DNA of 17,358 bases, from the NCBI GenBank assembly GCA_945901215.1, contig CAMDKE010000014.1, positions 1 through 17,358 of the forward strand, written 5' to 3'. Below the pieces are notes generated by a model. It did no database searches and had not been told where the DNA came from. It saw only the letters and a program-made list of their open reading frames with translations. A program made the position numbers and the translations under genes. How positions within the stretch are numbered: position 1 is the stretch's first letter; the number at the start of each line of letters is the position of its first letter. Shown in pieces: positions 1-6,636 of the stretch. This DNA comes from Comamonas sp. lk (GTDB taxonomy: Bacteria; Pseudomonadota; Gammaproteobacteria; Burkholderiales; Burkholderiaceae_C).

Positions 1-978
1 CAGCTTGCGCTTGTGGTGGGCGTTGTCGGCCCAGAACAGCACTTGCTTGATGTTGACGTGCTTTTCTTGTGGATTGTCGATGGTCACGCGCTGGGGTTCA
101 CGCATCACGCGGGCAGCCAGCTGCTGGATGCGCGGCGCAAACGTTGCGCTGAACATCATGGTCTGCTTGCGGTCAATGGTGAGCTGGTTGATTTCGGCCA
201 GGTCGTCCGAGAAACCCAGGTCGAGCATACGGTCGGCTTCGTCCACCACCAGGAATTGCACCTGGTCGAGCTTGATTTGCATCGAGCGTTGCAAGTCGAG
301 CAAACGACCGGGGGTTGCCACCACCAGGTTGGCGTTTTGCAACTTGGCAATTTGCAGCTGGTAAGGCATTCCACCCACGATATTGGCCACGCGCAGGCCG
401 CGGCAATGCTGCACCAAGTCAATGGCGTCGTGCGCCACTTGCTGGGCCAGTTCGCGCGTGGGGCAAACGATCAACGCGCCTGGTGTTGGAGCCTTGAAGT
501 TGCGGGGATTGGTCGGATCTTTGCGCTTGGCGCGCTTGGGGGCAGGTTCGCCCTTGGCGGCGGCATCCGCTGCGGCTTGTTCGTATTCCTGGCGTTCTGC
601 TTCTTCGGCATCCGCCGCTTGCTTGAGCAGGGTATGCAACACGGGGAGCAAAAACGCTGCAGTTTTGCCGCTACCGGTTTGGCTGGAGACCATCAAATCG
701 ATAAAGCTGACCGACTTAGCGGACGATGCCGCTGTTGGCAACGCCAATGGAATCACCTTGGACTGCACGGGGGTTGGCTGGGTGTATCCGAGATCCTTAC
801 AGGCTTGGACCAGCTCAGGCGCGAGAGCGAGTTCAACGAAGCCGTTGGGAGCCTCGGGCTCTTGCACCGCGTCAGCGGAAATTACAGCATCGGCAGAAGC
901 CATTTCGACCTCAGCCGACGGGATGGAGAGGTTTTCAACAGGCGCAAAATCGCCCGTTACTTCAAAAGAATCAGTCAT
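1..978 (-). CDS. DEAD-box ATP-dependent RNA helicase (N-terminal 326 residues, runs off left edge)
   Basis: ATP-dependent RNA helicase of the DEAD-box family, which unwinds short RNA duplexes in ribosome assembly or RNA decay. The reading frame is open from an ATG at 978 to base 1, so the C-terminal RecA-like domain is outside the window. Visible in order: a non-conserved acidic N-terminus (1-45), a Q-motif region (about 47-72, FVELALAPEL...GYTQPTPVQ), Walker A SQTGSGKT (99-106), PTRELAQQ (173-180), a TPGR motif near 222, DEAD box VVDEAD ending at residue 249, and motif III SAT (277-279). A charged, low-complexity insert at about 118-163 (Ala/Glu-rich, then a KRAKRKD-like basic run) separates motif I from motif Ia; many bacterial DEAD-box proteins have little here. 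A GTGAG Shine-Dalgarno-like stretch lies 7 nt before the ATG, and an in-frame GTG at 990 is an alternative start. RhlE-type is likely, but the deciding C-terminus is missing, so no symbol is given. Confidence 0.93.
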   Translation of the reverse strand, partial: MTDSFEVTGDFAPVENLSIPSAEVEMASADAVISADAVQEPEAPNGFVELALAPELVQACKDLGYTQPTPVQSKVIPLALPTAASSAKSVSFIDLMVSSQTGSGKTAAFLLPVLHTLLKQAADAEEAERQEYEQAAADAAAKGEPAPKRAKRKDPTNPRNFKAPTPGALIVCPTRELAQQVAHDAIDLVQHCRGLRVANIVGGMPYQLQIAKLQNANLVVATPGRLLDLQRSMQIKLDQVQFLVVDEADRMLDLGFSDDLAEINQLTIDRKQTMMFSATFAPRIQQLAARVMREPQRVTIDNPQEKHVNIKQVLFWADNAHHKRKL

Positions 979-1160
979 ACATTTACTCACACGCGAACTC
1001 CACCCGGTAGGTGGGCGTTCCGTCAATGGTTAAAAAACATCAACCATCAAACGGAACCTGCTCTGACTCTGAAAAGAGATCAATCAGCGCTGGGGGCCCA
1101 TGTCGTGGGGCCCGGTGAATGAAGGGAGATGTACAAAATCGTGTTGACGCTGCCAACAAC
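979..1160 (-). promoter_or_regulatory. Helicase leader region: candidate promoter plus hairpins
   Basis: This is most of the non-coding DNA between orn and the helicase gene. On the minus strand a candidate promoter reads TTGGCA (1156-1151), a 17-bp spacer, then a poor -10 TACATC (1133-1128). It would give a leader of about 140 nt. That leader contains a GGGCCC/GGGCCC hairpin (arms 1094-1099 and 1108-1113), a long imperfect hairpin (arms 1017-1031 and 1042-1057) and a small CCACC/GGTGG hairpin (1000-1004 and 1010-1014). The promoter is only a consensus match, and read-through from orn is equally possible. The inverted repeats are directly visible. Confidence 0.3.
1017..1057 (-). repeat. Imperfect inverted repeat (hairpin) in the helicase 5' leader
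   Basis: GTTCCGT (1017-1023) pairs with ACGGAAC (1051-1057), and ATGGTT (1026-1031) pairs with AACCAT (1042-1047). The arms are separated by a small CA/CAA internal loop, and the terminal loop is 1032-1041. On the transcript strand the loop carries a U run, so this is not arranged like an intrinsic terminator. It lies about 40 nt upstream of the helicase start. A cis-regulatory RNA role is inference. Confidence 0.55.
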
Positions 1161-1222
1161 AGCAGCCCACGAAGCCTCACATTATCGCACGGATTCGGGT
1201 TTCTACCTAACCGGCGCGCGGA

Positions 1223-1792
1223 TCAGTTAAGTTTGAGGAAGTGGGTGCGGTAGTGCTCCAGCTCATCGATCGATTCGTGGACGTCGGCGAGCGCCGTATG
1301 GCGCTGCTGCTTTTTGAAGCTGGCATAAACCTCCGGGCGCCAGCGTCGACTCAGCTCTTTGAGGGTACTGACATCGAGGTTGCGATAGTGGAAAAAAGCC
1401 TCCAACATGGGCATGTATTCGACCAAAAACCGCCGGTCCTGACCGATGGTATTTCCGCACAGGGGCGACGCGCCTGCGGGCACAAACTGCGCCAGAAACG
1501 CCAGCAGTTGCCTTTGCGCCTCCTGTTCCGTGGTGCTGGACGCCTTCACCTTGTCAATCAGGCCGCTTTTGCCGTGCGTTCCTTTGTTCCACGCGTCCAT
1601 CTTGTCGAGCTGCGCGTCCGATTGATGGATAACAAATACCGGGCCCTCGATACGGCATTCGAGATGCGGGCCGGTGACAACGACCGCGATTTCGATGATG
1701 CGGTCGACCACCGGGTTGAGGCCGGTCATTTCGCAATCGAGCCACACGAGGTTTTTATCGGATTTGGCTAAAGTAGGGGCGTTTTCAGACAT
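1223..1792 (-). CDS. orn: Oligoribonuclease (DEDDh 3'-5' exoribonuclease)
   Basis: Orn degrades 2-5 nt RNA oligonucleotides to mononucleotides, the last step of mRNA decay, and also clears pGpG from cyclic-di-GMP turnover. The 189-residue protein has the usual family length. DEDDh residues are all visible: D19 and E21 in LDCEMTGL, D119 in GNTIGQDRRF, and H165 with D170 in RHTALADVHESI. The start is the ATG at 1792, giving the typical short N-terminus before LVWLDCEMTG; only a weak GAGCC precedes it. It is divergent from the M48 peptidase gene with 35 bp between starts, and lies upstream of the helicase gene on the same strand with about 240 bp between them. Recognition is secure. Confidence 0.97.
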   Translation of the reverse strand: MSENAPTLAKSDKNLVWLDCEMTGLNPVVDRIIEIAVVVTGPHLECRIEGPVFVIHQSDAQLDKMDAWNKGTHGKSGLIDKVKASSTTEQEAQRQLLAFLAQFVPAGASPLCGNTIGQDRRFLVEYMPMLEAFFHYRNLDVSTLKELSRRWRPEVYASFKKQQRHTALADVHESIDELEHYRTHFLKLN

Positions 1793-1827
1793 GGGCTCGA
1801 TTGTCGTCGATGGCCTAAACTCCGTGG

Positions 1828-3114
1828 ATGCTCGAACCCATTTCCAACCCGTCCAGCCTGTTCACCCTTGTTTTTTCCACCGCACTGGTTTGCAGCCTGG
1901 CGCTGAAATTTTGGCTAGCGACCCGCCAAGTTCGCCATGTGGTGGAACACCGCAGCGCGGTGCCTACCGTATTTGCCGATCGCATTGGTTTGCAGGCGCA
2001 CCAAAAAGCAGCCGATTACACGGTCGTCAAAACACGCTTTGGCATGCTGGAGCTGGCCTGGGGCGTGGCAGTCACGCTTGCGTGGACGCTGCTAGGTGGC
2101 CTGAGTGCTTTGAACGAAGCCGTTACGCAGCAATGGGGCCCAGGTTTGCTGGCGCAAGTTGCGCTCATTGGCGCCTTCACACTGGTAAACGCCCTGATCG
2201 ACATTCCCTTTGGTCTGTATGGCACTTTCGTGATCGAGCAGACCTTTGGCTTCAACAAGACGACTTTCAAGCTCTGGCTGCAAGACTTGGGCAAATCTGT
2301 GCTTTTGGGTTTGGTGATTGGCGGGCCTTTGCTGTTGCTGGTGTTGTGGCTCATGGGCGCAGCCGGGCCCTCTTGGTGGATTTGGACCTGGGGTGTCTGG
2401 ATGTGCTTTAACGTGCTGGCCATGCTGATCTACCCGACCTGGATTGCGCCGTGGTTCAACAAGTTCCAAGCCTTGGATGACGCGCAATTGACGGCGCGTG
2501 TGCAGGCCTTGATGCAGCGCTGTGGCTTTCGAGCCCAGGGGTTCTACGTGATGGACGGTAGCAAACGCAGCGCCCATGCCAACGCCTATTTCACCGGATT
2601 TGGTGCGGCCAAGCGCGTGGTTTTTTATGACACTTTGTTGGACCGCCTCAGCGCTGACGAAGTGGACGCGGTATTGGCACACGAATTAGGGCACTTCGCT
2701 CACCGACACATCCTCAAGCGCGTGGTCTCGCTCTTTGCCCTTAGCCTGGCGGGCTTTGCGCTGTTAGGTTGGTTGAGCACCCAGATCTGGTTTTTCGCTG
2801 GGTTAGGCGTTTTGCCCAACGCGCTGGGCGCCAATGACGCACTGGCCTTGCTCTTGTTCATGCTGGCCGTGCCGGCGTTTTCCACTTTCATCGGCCCCGT
2901 CATGGCCTGGACTTCCCGCCGCCATGAGTTTGAGGCCGACGCGTACGCGGTGCAAAAATCCAGCGGCGTGCACCTGGCCTCGGCCTTGCTCAAACTCTAT
3001 GAGGACAACGCGTCCACTCTCACCCCAGACCCCTGGTACGTGCGTTTCTATTACTCCCACCCGCCAGCCCTGCAGCGACTCCATCGCATGGCTGGCACCT
3101 TGAGAAAAGCGTGA
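1828..3114 (+). CDS. M48 family (Ste24/CAAX protease-like) membrane metallopeptidase
   Basis: Zinc metallopeptidase of the inner membrane, 428 residues. The N-terminal part matches the Ste24-type CAAX-protease layout, with several membrane segments (about 10-30, 73-93, 105-130, 155-177, 182-203), and the C-terminal part is the M48 catalytic domain. Visible motifs are GSKRSAHANAYFTGFG (about 244-259), the zinc site HELGH (285-289), two more hydrophobic segments (about 300-325 and 337-360), and HEFEAD (366-371), whose first Glu is the expected third zinc ligand. Bacterial homologues lack an obvious prenylated substrate; membrane-protein quality control is the usual inference. The ATG at 1828 is 35 bp from the divergent orn start, with only a weak purine-rich signal ahead. 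Its TGA overlaps the ATG of the next gene by one base, which suggests translational coupling. Confidence 0.93.
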   Translation: MLEPISNPSSLFTLVFSTALVCSLALKFWLATRQVRHVVEHRSAVPTVFADRIGLQAHQKAADYTVVKTRFGMLELAWGVAVTLAWTLLGGLSALNEAVTQQWGPGLLAQVALIGAFTLVNALIDIPFGLYGTFVIEQTFGFNKTTFKLWLQDLGKSVLLGLVIGGPLLLLVLWLMGAAGPSWWIWTWGVWMCFNVLAMLIYPTWIAPWFNKFQALDDAQLTARVQALMQRCGFRAQGFYVMDGSKRSAHANAYFTGFGAAKRVVFYDTLLDRLSADEVDAVLAHELGHFAHRHILKRVVSLFALSLAGFALLGWLSTQIWFFAGLGVLPNALGANDALALLLFMLAVPAFSTFIGPVMAWTSRRHEFEADAYAVQKSSGVHLASALLKLYEDNASTLTPDPWYVRFYYSHPPALQRLHRMAGTLRKA

Positions 3115-3470
3115 TGGTAGCGCCAGGCACACCGATGCGCCCGTTGCGCAGCGCCCTCACTGGGCCTCAGATTGTGGCCAGGCTCGCGCAAGTGCAGGGC
3201 TGGCGCCTGTCAGGCGACGGTGTAGACTTGGCCATCGAGAAAACTTACACCTTCAAGGGCTACCTGCAAACCATTGCCTTTGTCAACGCAGTGGCATTTT
3301 TGGCAGAGCAAAGCGACCACCACCCGGATCTGCAGGTGGGTTACAAAACTTGTAGCGTACGTTGGCGCACACATGACGTGAAAGGCCTTTCGCCCAGTGA
3401 TTTCGAATGCGCAGCAAAAGTGGATGCGTTAATGGACGGTGGCGGTGCGTCAGGGCCAACCATTGGCTGA
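3114..3470 (+). CDS. phhB: 4a-hydroxytetrahydrobiopterin (pterin-4a-carbinolamine) dehydratase
   Basis: Small cytoplasmic enzyme of 118 residues that dehydrates pterin-4a-carbinolamine, recycling the cofactor of aromatic amino acid hydroxylases. The family signature is clear: EQSDHHPDLQVGYKTC, with the catalytic His pair at 69-70 followed by Pro71, and a third conserved His (H87) in THDVKGLS. The ATG at 3114 overlaps the preceding TGA (TGATG); a GTG at 3111 would add one residue. No phenylalanine hydroxylase gene is nearby, so the enzyme may serve a different pterin here, such as in molybdopterin metabolism. The phhB symbol is by family only. The last 26-32 bases overlap the start of rsgA. 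Confidence 0.92.
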   Translation: MVAPGTPMRPLRSALTGPQIVARLAQVQGWRLSGDGVDLAIEKTYTFKGYLQTIAFVNAVAFLAEQSDHHPDLQVGYKTCSVRWRTHDVKGLSPSDFECAAKVDALMDGGGASGPTIG

Positions 3471-4395
3471 GAACAAGAGCCTGCAACCAGGGTTAGTCAT
3501 TGCCGGCCACGGCCGCCACGTGTGGGTAGAAACGCCCGATGGCCGCAAAGTCATTTGCCACCCGCGCGGCAAGAAAAGTCAAACCGTGGTGGGTGACCGC
3601 GTGCTTTGGCAAATTACCCAAGATGAGGGCACGATAGAGAAACTGCTGCCGCGCAAGAACCTGCTTTACCGCCAGGACGAAATCCGTATCAAATCGTTTG
3701 CCGCCAACCTTGACCAAGTCATCATCCTGCTGGGTGCCGAGCCGGAATTCTCAGAAAACCAACTGGCACGCGCCCTCATTGCTGCTGAGGCTGAAAAAAT
3801 TCGACCCATCATCGTGCTCAACAAACGCGATCTGACACCATTATTTGACCGCGCTTGGCAGCGTCTGGCACCTTACCGCGCCATGGGCTACTTGGTGCTT
3901 GCAACCGCATTCAAACCCCGTGAGGGGGATGCGCCACCCAATGACAACGAGGCACTGGCAAGCGCGCTGCAAGGGAAGACGAACCTTATTTTGGGACCGT
4001 CAGGAGCGGGGAAAAGCACACTCATAAACCGCTGGGTACCCCAAGCGCAGGTTTTGACCCAAGAGATTTCCACTGCCCTCAATTCAGGAAAGCACACAAC
4101 GACCAGCACCACCCTTTACTGGATGGACGCGGCCAAGACGACCGCGCTGATTGACTCGCCAGGATTTCAAGAATTTGGGCTGCACCATATCGCGCCCGTG
4201 CAACTGGCCCAGCTCATGCCCGACATTGCGGCACAAGCGGGAGACTGCAAGTTTTACAACTGCAGCCACCTCCACGAACCGGGTTGCGGTGTTCTCAGCG
4301 CGTTACAGGGAAAGACACCCAGTGTAGACATCAACCCTACACGCCACCGAATTTACAGCGACCTGTTTGCCGAACTGTCCCAGACCCGTTACTGA
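3439..4395 (+). CDS. rsgA: Ribosome small subunit-dependent GTPase A
   Basis: Circularly permuted GTPase that checks late maturation of the 30S subunit. The order is an N-terminal OB-fold (about 15-85), then G4 NKRD (128-131), the P-loop GPSGAGKST (186-194), a Thr-rich G2/switch stretch HTTTSTT (219-225), and G3 DSPG (239-242). The C-terminal zinc knuckle uses C270, C275, H277 and C283. At 318 residues (counting from 3439) it has normal length. The start is uncertain: the GTG at 3439 gives the longest frame, but the in-frame GTG at 3445 has a GGA element (3434-3436) at better spacing. Either start lies inside the 3' end of phhB, so coupling is likely. It converges on the CobD-like gene with 7 bp between stop codons. 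It shares a ribosome-assembly role with RimM further right. Confidence 0.95.
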   Translation: MAVRQGQPLAENKSLQPGLVIAGHGRHVWVETPDGRKVICHPRGKKSQTVVGDRVLWQITQDEGTIEKLLPRKNLLYRQDEIRIKSFAANLDQVIILLGAEPEFSENQLARALIAAEAEKIRPIIVLNKRDLTPLFDRAWQRLAPYRAMGYLVLATAFKPREGDAPPNDNEALASALQGKTNLILGPSGAGKSTLINRWVPQAQVLTQEISTALNSGKHTTTSTTLYWMDAAKTTALIDSPGFQEFGLHHIAPVQLAQLMPDIAAQAGDCKFYNCSHLHEPGCGVLSALQGKTPSVDINPTRHRIYSDLFAELSQTRY

Positions 4396-4402
4396 GTGGC
4401 CT

Positions 4403-5323
4403 CTAGCCCAGCAAGCGGGCTAAGGACAGCAAAGCCAAGATCACCATCCACATCACCACGGTTCGCCAGACCAGGCCCACCACGGCACGCAAGTGCGCGG
4501 GCTGGGCCATAGATGCGGGGTCGGCCGGGTCATGTGCCATTAACTGAACGTTTACGGCACCGCCCGTAGCTGCCAAAAGTATCCCGTCATTATCACCAGG
4601 GTGCCCTGCTTCAAACGTTCGCCAGCGGTCAATGGCCTCTTCAAAACCGCCCACAAACGCAAACACCAAGGCGGTAAGACGCGCGGGCAACCAATCGATA
4701 AGCGCCCAAGCCTGAACCACGCAGCGGCGCAGCGCGGCGCTAAAAAGTGTGCGGGTCGAACCGATAGAGCGCTTCACCCGAACGTCACCGTATTCCGCCA
4801 GGCGATAAAGCACAGCGCCTGCGGGTCCAAAACCCAGGCCAGAAAGCAGCGAATACCAGGCAAAAACCCCGAAAACATAGCGGTGTGCGCTGATAACGGA
4901 ATGCGAGATGACTTGTCGCACGATCTCGCTGCGCGGCAAATCGCTGGCGTCTATGCGCATCCATTGGGCCAACAGCTTGCGCGCTGTTTCTTCATCTGCC
5001 GCATCCAGCGCCTCCCGGATGTCGGTGAAGTTATGGCTGAATTGCCGAAATCCAAGGGTGGCGTAGAGCACCGCAATATTCCATAAGACAGCGCCAATCC
5101 ACCCCACCCACAACAGTAAAGCCCAATGCACGGCTGCACTGACAATGGCTGGCAAAAGCACCACAACCACCCAGGCAAACCAAGCATGTCTGGATTCTCC
5201 TGTATCGAGGTGGCGTTGCACCCACGTCACCCACCCCCTGGTCCCGCCATGCACCCAGTTGTTAGGGTTCAGAGGACGCGCCTGCTCAATCAGCAGGGCA
5301 AAAAGGAGGGAGAGAAAGCTCAT
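4403..5323 (-). CDS. CobD/CbiB superfamily membrane protein
   Basis: Integral membrane protein of 306 residues. Hydrophobic segments are at about 2-14, 47-92 (probably two), 148-175, 213-227 and 281-304. The stretch HPGDNDGILLAATGGAVNVQ (241-260) resembles the conserved Pro/Gly-rich loop of CobD/CbiB, which joins the aminopropanol arm to cobyrinate, and the overall layout also recalls AmpE. No cobalamin gene lies in the window and several CbiB-type positions look diverged, so a cobalamin role should not be assumed; a family-level name is the safe call. The ATG at 5323 gives an N-terminus starting in a membrane segment, with no strong Shine-Dalgarno. It lies 61 bp downstream of the Nudix gene on the same strand and may be co-transcribed with it. 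Confidence 0.85.
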   Translation of the reverse strand: MSFLSLLFALLIEQARPLNPNNWVHGGTRGWVTWVQRHLDTGESRHAWFAWVVVVLLPAIVSAAVHWALLLWVGWIGAVLWNIAVLYATLGFRQFSHNFTDIREALDAADEETARKLLAQWMRIDASDLPRSEIVRQVISHSVISAHRYVFGVFAWYSLLSGLGFGPAGAVLYRLAEYGDVRVKRSIGSTRTLFSAALRRCVVQAWALIDWLPARLTALVFAFVGGFEEAIDRWRTFEAGHPGDNDGILLAATGGAVNVQLMAHDPADPASMAQPAHLRAVVGLVWRTVVMWMVILALLSLARLLG

Positions 5324-5384
5324 GGAAGAGCATCATAGCGGCCAGCCCTGGGCCGGTGAGCAATGCAAAGACGACCGCAGTCGG

Positions 5385-6062
5385 CTAGTCCATCGCCAGA
5401 AATTGGTAGAAATTGCGCAACATGCCCGCAGTGGCGCCCCAAATAAAGCGCTCTTGTGTGCCGTCTTGGTAGGGCATGGATAGCCACTGACGCGGTCCGT
5501 CCGCCGTGCTCATCGTATGGCGCCGGTGGTGCAACGGATTCATCACAAAGTCCAAAGGAACTTCAAAAATATCGTCTACTTCATAGGCATTGGCAAGCAA
5601 TGACAAGCCGGGATTCAACAGCGCCACCACAGGTGTCACTACAAACCCGCTTCCGGTGGTGTATTGGGGCAAACTGCCAATGACTTGAGCACATCGGGGG
5701 TCGAGGCCCACCTCCTCTTGTGCCTCCCGCAGCGCCGTCACGACCGGATCGCCGTCGTCCGGGTCGGCTTTACCGCCAGGAAAGGCGATTTGCCCAGAAT
5801 GGCTTGTAAGGTGCTGGGTACGCTGGGTCAACAAGACCGTCGGGCGCTGGTGCATTACCAAACCTATTAGCACCGATGCCGGCGTAAGACTGCGGTCCGA
5901 AAACCGAGGCTCGATCTGAAACTCAGGATGCCAGTTTGGCGGCTCAGCAAAGCGTCGAATCAGCGCTTGTGATCCGAAACGATCTGGGGATACCGCTGGC
6001 AAATGGCGGTCTGTCATGTGATACGGCACCGTACGCGGATCAAAATTCAGCGGCAAACCCAT
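5385..6062 (-). CDS. Nudix hydrolase, CoA pyrophosphatase (NudL) type
   Basis: Hydrolase of the subfamily that cleaves CoA and acyl-CoA to phosphopantetheine and 3',5'-ADP. The subfamily signature upstream of the Nudix box is present: LLTQRTQHLTSHSGQIAFPGG (about 77-97 from the ATG at 6062). The box itself is G97...REAQEEVGL (112-120) with the metal-binding REXXEE core intact. The early Glu of the generic box is replaced by Asp103, which I believe is common in this subfamily. Length is 225 residues. I chose the ATG at 6062 because the longer frame from 6086 begins with TTG; neither has a clear ribosome-binding site, and an ATG at 6017 is a third possibility. The start lies about 30 bp beyond the rplS terminator, so the gene needs its own promoter or read-through. 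Substrate is inferred from family. Confidence 0.9.
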   Translation of the reverse strand: MGLPLNFDPRTVPYHMTDRHLPAVSPDRFGSQALIRRFAEPPNWHPEFQIEPRFSDRSLTPASVLIGLVMHQRPTVLLTQRTQHLTSHSGQIAFPGGKADPDDGDPVVTALREAQEEVGLDPRCAQVIGSLPQYTTGSGFVVTPVVALLNPGLSLLANAYEVDDIFEVPLDFVMNPLHHRRHTMSTADGPRQWLSMPYQDGTQERFIWGATAGMLRNFYQFLAMD

Positions 6063-6091
6063 GGGGTGAACATTAGAAAATGGCAAAGCAC

Positions 6092-6130
6092 CAACAAAAA
6101 GACCGCCGCAGGCTCATCCTGGGCGGTCTT
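6092..6130 (-). terminator. Intrinsic terminator after rplS
   Basis: AAGACCGCC (6099-6107) pairs perfectly with GGCGGTCTT (6122-6130). The stem continues, after a one-base bulge at 6108, with CAGG (6109-6112) and CCTG (6118-6121), closing a 5-nt loop. On the minus strand the hairpin is followed by a U run (A run at 6096-6100). It lies 19 bp after the rplS stop and ends the rpsP-rimM-trmD-rplS operon. Confidence 0.88.
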
Positions 6131-6148
6131 CGCAAGGGCAATCTAAAC

Positions 6149-6520
6149 TTATGCCGCCGTCTTTTTTGCCGGTAATTTCTCTTTGATCCTTGCCGACTTG
6201 CCACTGCGGTCACGCAGGTAGTACAGCTTGGCGCGGCGCACATCACCGCGGCGCTTGACTTCGATACCGGCGATCAATGGGCTGTAGGTTTGGAACGTAC
6301 GCTCTACGCCTTCGCCGCTGGATATTTTGCGAACGATAAATCCGCTGTTGAGACCCCGGTTGCGCTTGGCGATTACCACGCCTTCATAGGCTTGGACGCG
6401 CTTGCGAGTACCTTCAACTACGTTGACGCTGACAATCACAGTGTCGCCGGGAGAAAAATCAGGGATGGTCTTTCCCAGTCGCGCGATTTCTTCTTGTTCC
6501 AGAATTTGGATGAGGTTCAT
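6149..6520 (-). CDS. rplS: 50S ribosomal protein L19
   Basis: L19 sits at the 30S-50S interface of the ribosome. The 123-residue protein starts MNLIQILEQEEIARLGK and contains the family core GDTVIVSVNVVEGTRKRVQAYEG and the RRGDVRRAKLYYLRDR stretch, ending in a lysine/alanine tail. An open frame extends back to 6580, but the ATG at 6520 matches the known N-terminus. A weak GAAAG lies 6 nt upstream. It is the last gene of the operon, 116 bp after trmD, a gap containing a perfect extended -10 box and a small hairpin, and is followed by a strong terminator. Confidence 0.97.
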   Translation of the reverse strand: MNLIQILEQEEIARLGKTIPDFSPGDTVIVSVNVVEGTRKRVQAYEGVVIAKRNRGLNSGFIVRKISSGEGVERTFQTYSPLIAGIEVKRRGDVRRAKLYYLRDRSGKSARIKEKLPAKKTAA

Positions 6521-6547
6521 AACTACTTTCGTGATCTTGCATGCGCC

Positions 6548-6565
6548 GGTACCTGGTTTGGTACC
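6548..6565 (-). repeat. Short inverted repeat in the trmD-rplS gap
   Basis: Two GGTACC hexamers (6548-6553 and 6560-6565) flank a 6-nt loop and can form a 6-bp stem, extendable by one G-U pair, about 28 nt before the rplS ATG. In RNA it could affect rplS translation. It is short and could be chance. Confidence 0.35.
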
Positions 6566-6625
6566 ACTTCGTCTCAGCACTATTGCGTCGCCGCTTTGGC
6601 CAGGCAGAGGATCGGTTAGCCCAAC

Positions 6626-6634
6626 ATTATAACA
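6626..6634 (-). promoter_or_regulatory. Candidate extended -10 promoter for rplS
   Basis: The minus strand reads TGTTATAAT (6634-6626): a perfect TATAAT preceded by the extended -10 TGn, positioned right at the trmD stop codon (6637-6639). No good -35 sits at 16-18 bp; a TTGGCA occurs but at 20 bp. Extended -10 promoters tolerate a poor -35. Transcription would start near 6619 and give rplS a leader of about 100 nt. Confidence 0.45.
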
Positions 6635-6636
6635 AG

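Noticed and set aside
1092..1113. GGGCCC repeat as an intrinsic terminator
   Set aside because: There is no U tract on either strand after the stem. Kept only as part of the helicase leader.
13..1122. Long plus-strand open frame opposite the helicase gene
   Set aside because: It is a shadow of the helicase frame. The translation is His/Arg/Gly-rich with no recognisable domain, while the minus strand encodes all DEAD-box motifs.
1241..1771. Plus-strand open frame opposite orn
   Set aside because: It lies entirely antisense to a clear oligoribonuclease with all catalytic residues, and its own translation matches nothing recognisable.
4404..4422. TAGCCC/GGGCTA inverted repeat at the rsgA/CobD-like convergence as a bidirectional terminator
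   Set aside because: The stem is only 6 bp, lies within the CobD-like coding end, and has no U run on either side.
4403..5323. Calling the membrane protein cobD and assigning cobalamin biosynthesis
   Set aside because: No other cobalamin gene is in view, and the family includes members outside cobalamin synthesis.
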